8,488 bases of DNA from Dehalococcoidia bacterium. Its GTDB lineage: Bacteria > Chloroflexota > Dehalococcoidia > UBA6926. The position numbers were made by a program, and so were the translations under genes. The notes under the pieces are model-generated. The model saw only the letters and a program-made list of their open reading frames with translations. It did not search any database and was not told where the DNA came from. The stretch lies in contig JAPYRO010000044.1 in the NCBI GenBank assembly GCA_029941095.1, forward strand, positions 1-8,488, written 5' to 3'. Shown one piece after another: positions 6,619 through 8,488 of the stretch. Each line of letters opens with the position of its first letter. Position 1 is the stretch's first letter.

Positions 6619-7551
6619 TCATTGTTTAGAATAATATTCTCTAGTTATCTCAACGTCTGCTGCGATCTGTTCCCTGAGTTTACTGACATTTTCAAATTTA
6701 ACCTCGCCCCGAACTCTATCCAAGAACTCTACTCTTATTGTCTCACCGTAGATCATTTGATCAAAATCCAAAATATATGTCTCAATTGATGTCACTTCAT
6801 CTCCAAAAGTGGGATTATCACCTATATTTGTAACAGACGGATAAATATTTTCTCCTAAAATTGTGGACGTGACATACACTCCATCTAAAGGGATGATTCG
6901 ATCGTTTGGAACATCTAAGTTAGCGGTTCTATAACCAATAGTTTGACCTCTTTCGTGGCCTTTTTTAACTACAGATTCAATAGAATACGGACGCCCCAGA
7001 AGCTCATTTGCTAATTTGACGTCACCTTTTTCGGTTAATAATCCCCTCAATCGAGTACTGCTCACTCGATCATTAAAAACATCAGTAGAATTAATGGATT
7101 CCACTGTGAAACCTTTATCTTGCCCAATTATTTTTAAAACATCAATCGTCCCTCTTCGCTTGTGACCCAGCGCAAAATCAGGGCCAACTATAAGATGTTT
7201 AAGATTTAAGTTATCAACCAGGTATTTTACAAAAAGTTCAGCATCTACCGAGGCAAGATCTGTATCGAAAGTGAGTGGTAAAACCACGTCTAACCCTAAA
7301 TCCGTAAGAACTCCGATTCTTTCCTGTAATGTCATTAAATAATAAAAGGGGATTTCAGGCCTTAATGTCCGTCTAGGGCTATCTTTAAACGTGATACATC
7401 CCGAAAGGAGTCCTTCTTCCTTAGCCTTATCGATTACAGCTGCGATGATTGCTTGATGACCTCTATGAACACCATCAAAAGTTCCGATAGTGAGGATTGT
7501 ACCTCCAGAAACTTTTAAGTCTTGAATTTCTTGTAGCGCTGCTAAAGACAC
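6619..7551 (-). CDS. ribF: Bifunctional riboflavin kinase / FAD synthetase RibF
   Basis: RibF phosphorylates riboflavin to FMN and then adenylylates FMN to FAD, in the cytoplasm. It has 310 residues, the usual length. The N-terminal nucleotidyltransferase (FAD synthetase) domain, about 1-180, shows GTFDGVHRGHQ (23-33), VGPDFALGHKRRG (122-134) and SSTRLR (164-169). The C-terminal riboflavin kinase domain, about 183-308, shows KKGHERGQTIGYRTAN (196-211), GVYV (224-227), TNIGDNPTF (241-249) and SIETYILDFD (255-264), with likely catalytic base Glu257. Oddities: the usual FxPxP segment reads FKDSPRRTL (55-63), so the first proline is gone, and the near-invariant PTAN is RTAN (208-211), though Thr209 and Asn211, which bind Mg-ATP, remain. 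The start is GTG (7549-7551) with AGGAG at 7563-7567, 11 bases upstream. It follows the chorismate mutase by 21 bases in the same direction, and a 119-base gap follows it. Confidence 0.97.
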   Translation of the reverse strand: MSLAALQEIQDLKVSGGTILTIGTFDGVHRGHQAIIAAVIDKAKEEGLLSGCITFKDSPRRTLRPEIPFYYLMTLQERIGVLTDLGLDVVLPLTFDTDLASVDAELFVKYLVDNLNLKHLIVGPDFALGHKRRGTIDVLKIIGQDKGFTVESINSTDVFNDRVSSTRLRGLLTEKGDVKLANELLGRPYSIESVVKKGHERGQTIGYRTANLDVPNDRIIPLDGVYVTSTILGENIYPSVTNIGDNPTFGDEVTSIETYILDFDQMIYGETIRVEFLDRVRGEVKFENVSKLREQIAADVEITREYYSKQ

Positions 7552-7572
7552 TGATTCACTATCTCCTGCGAA

Positions 7573-7947
7573 TTATTTTTCATCTAAACCACGTTTTCTG
7601 AGTTCCGATGCTCGTTTCAGATAAACATGCTGCATATCGCTTGTCGTTTTCTGTGTATTTACTAGTAATAGCACTCTGATACATTTTGTGGGTGCCCCTT
7701 GCACGGGGCTTTCCACAGCAGATATAAACGCACCATCAGCCCATCCTAAACGAACTCTGGCCGCTTCAGCTGGAAAAGCAGCTACTATATCTGGTGTAAC
7801 AGTAAAAATAGCTGTTGCGACGTCATCGAAAGACAACTCATTCTTGCTGATTAGTTGTTTCAATAGATCTTCCGTAGAGTCTAATATTTCTTCCCGAATG
7901 TCATTCTCGACAGTCGTGGCTCCTCGGATCCCTCTCAACTGTGTCAT
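7573..7947 (-). CDS. aroH: Monofunctional chorismate mutase, AroH type
   Basis: Chorismate mutase rearranges chorismate to prephenate, committing it to phenylalanine and tyrosine. The 124-residue product matches the trimeric Bacillus subtilis AroH class, not the helical AroQ class. Motifs: LRGIRGATTVE (4-14), TPDIVAAFPAEA (51-62), TKCIRV (87-92) and HVYLKRASELR (107-117). Residues equivalent to the B. subtilis active site are present: Arg8 (Arg7), Phe58 (Phe57), Glu79 (Glu78), Arg91 (Arg90), Tyr109 (Tyr108) and Arg117 (Arg116). Ser76 replaces Cys75. The ATG at 7945-7947 has GAGGG at 7957-7961, 9 bases upstream. It lies 48 bases after trpA and 21 before ribF, in one direction, so it probably sits at the end of a tryptophan operon. 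That would place the competing Phe/Tyr branch under shared transcription with trp genes. No bifunctional fusion partner (prephenate dehydratase or DAHP synthase) is attached. Confidence 0.96.
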   Translation of the reverse strand: MTQLRGIRGATTVENDIREEILDSTEDLLKQLISKNELSFDDVATAIFTVTPDIVAAFPAEAARVRLGWADGAFISAVESPVQGAPTKCIRVLLLVNTQKTTSDMQHVYLKRASELRKRGLDEK

Positions 7948-7995
7948 ATGTGCCCACCCTCACAATCTCAGAATTAGAAACTATTAATAAGAACC

Positions 7996-8488
7996 TTACA
8001 GCGCTTCTCTTAAATCAGAAACGTACGCCTTGATAGCTCCAGCTAGATCTCCTTCTAGATTGTTGTTGATTTTATCTACAAAAGCGCTACCTATAATAAC
8101 TGCATCTGCCACTACCGAAGCCTCTCTAACATGTAGAGGAGTAGAGATTCCAAAACCTAATGCTACTGGCATTTCAGTTGCCTGTTTAACTTTTTGGACT
8201 AACTCTATGCCTTGCGCATCTAGCGTGGATCGGGCCCCGGTGACACCGGCAACACTAACACAATAAATAAAAGATTTAGTATGTTTTATGACCTGAGCAA
8301 TTCGATCTGAATCACTTGTCGGAGCCAATAAATAAATTAGATCCAGGCCGTGCGCGCTTAAGGTGTTCTCTAATTCACTGGATTCCTCTGGAGGTAGGTC
8401 AGGTACGATTAAACCATCAACGCCAGCTGATTTACAAGATTTTGCTAGGTCTTCGATACCATACTGTAAAAAGGGGTTATAGTAACCC
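7996..8488 (-). CDS. trpA: Tryptophan synthase alpha chain, N-terminus beyond the window edge
   Basis: TrpA cleaves indole-3-glycerol phosphate to indole and glyceraldehyde 3-phosphate; indole is channelled to TrpB. The frame is open to the window edge, so the real start lies upstream; the TTG at 8326-8328 is an internal leucine codon. The 163 visible residues are the C-terminal part of a protein of about 265; the catalytic Glu and Asp (E. coli Glu49, Asp60) are off-window. Visible motifs in order: GYYNPFLQYG at the edge, GLIVPDLPPEES, LIYLLAPTS, CVSVAGVTGAR (flexible loop 6 region), PVALGFGIS (phosphate binding) and VIIGSAFV. The stop is TAA at 7996-7998. The following gene is chorismate mutase, consistent with the tail of a trp operon whose other genes would lie above base 8488. 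No truncation other than the window edge is seen. Confidence 0.97.
   Translation of the reverse strand, partial: GYYNPFLQYGIEDLAKSCKSAGVDGLIVPDLPPEESSELENTLSAHGLDLIYLLAPTSDSDRIAQVIKHTKSFIYCVSVAGVTGARSTLDAQGIELVQKVKQATEMPVALGFGISTPLHVREASVVADAVIIGSAFVDKINNNLEGDLAGAIKAYVSDLREAL

Noticed and set aside
7552..7572. FMN riboswitch ahead of ribF
   Set aside because: Only 21 bases separate the upstream stop from the ribF start, far too short for the FMN aptamer, and no conserved aptamer pieces are visible.
7688..7987. 99-codon open frame on the plus strand opposite chorismate mutase
   Set aside because: It is complementary to a gene with all AroH active-site residues, and its low-complexity Ser/Ala-rich product resembles no family I know.
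8326..8328. TTG as the start of a 110-residue ORF
   Set aside because: The frame continues upstream to the window edge with conserved TrpA motifs (GYYNP, VPDLPPEE), so this TTG is an internal leucine codon of a partial trpA.
1..8488. CRISPR arrays, tandem repeats, IS elements, tRNA/rRNA genes, phage or defence genes
   Set aside because: I looked for regularly spaced repeats, terminal inverted repeats, transposase motifs and RNA gene signatures and saw none. Recognised housekeeping genes cover nearly all of the window.

Overview
The window is an ordinary, densely packed stretch of bacterial housekeeping chromosome. All eight recognisable genes lie on the minus strand, so transcription runs from high to low coordinates. 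No gap between genes exceeds about 120 bases. I see no mobile elements, CRISPR arrays, tRNA or rRNA genes, or genes of unknown family. The DNA is AT-rich (roughly 40% GC by eye), and several genes start with TTG or GTG. The content would fit an AT-rich Chloroflexota lineage such as a Dehalococcoidia/SAR202-type bacterium: a long-form SerA next to a class V aminotransferase, AroH-type chorismate mutase beside trpA, and an actinobacterial/chloroflexal flavour to RibF and Pth. This taxonomic guess is an inference from gene content only and I hold it at about 0.5.

Layout in transcription order: (1) 8488-7996, the C-terminal part of trpA (tryptophan synthase alpha), cut by the window edge; (2) 7947-7573, an AroH-type chorismate mutase; (3) 7551-6619, ribF (riboflavin kinase/FAD synthetase); (4) a 119-base gap (6500-6618) with an imperfect inverted repeat and weak -10-like boxes; (5) 6499-5432, a class V (AGXT-like) aminotransferase; (6) 5404-3824, serA; (7) a 63-base gap holding a plausible sigma-70-like promoter; (8) 3760-1745, ligA; (9) about 1716 or 1698 down to 1138, pth; (10) 1107-1, eno, with its C-terminus beyond the window edge.

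Functionally, trpA and the chorismate mutase sit at the tryptophan versus phenylalanine/tyrosine branch of aromatic amino acid synthesis. The aminotransferase and SerA form a two-gene serine-synthesis (or serine/glyoxylate) unit. Enolase at the far end works on the same stretch of lower glycolysis (2-phosphoglycerate to PEP) from which SerA draws 3-phosphoglycerate. ligA, pth and ribF are general housekeeping genes (DNA joining, peptidyl-tRNA recycling, flavin cofactors).

I did not find a previously undescribed system. The most interesting signal is the start of pth. The only conventional in-frame start (TTG, 1714-1716) has no ribosome binding site. A strong AGGAG lies just inside that reading frame, 7 bases ahead of an in-frame ATT (1696-1698), which would give a Pth of exactly the usual N-terminal length. 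That makes it a candidate non-canonical AUU initiation. Smaller points are substitutions in conserved motifs of RibF and Pth, and the serA-aminotransferase pair with no serC or serB in view.
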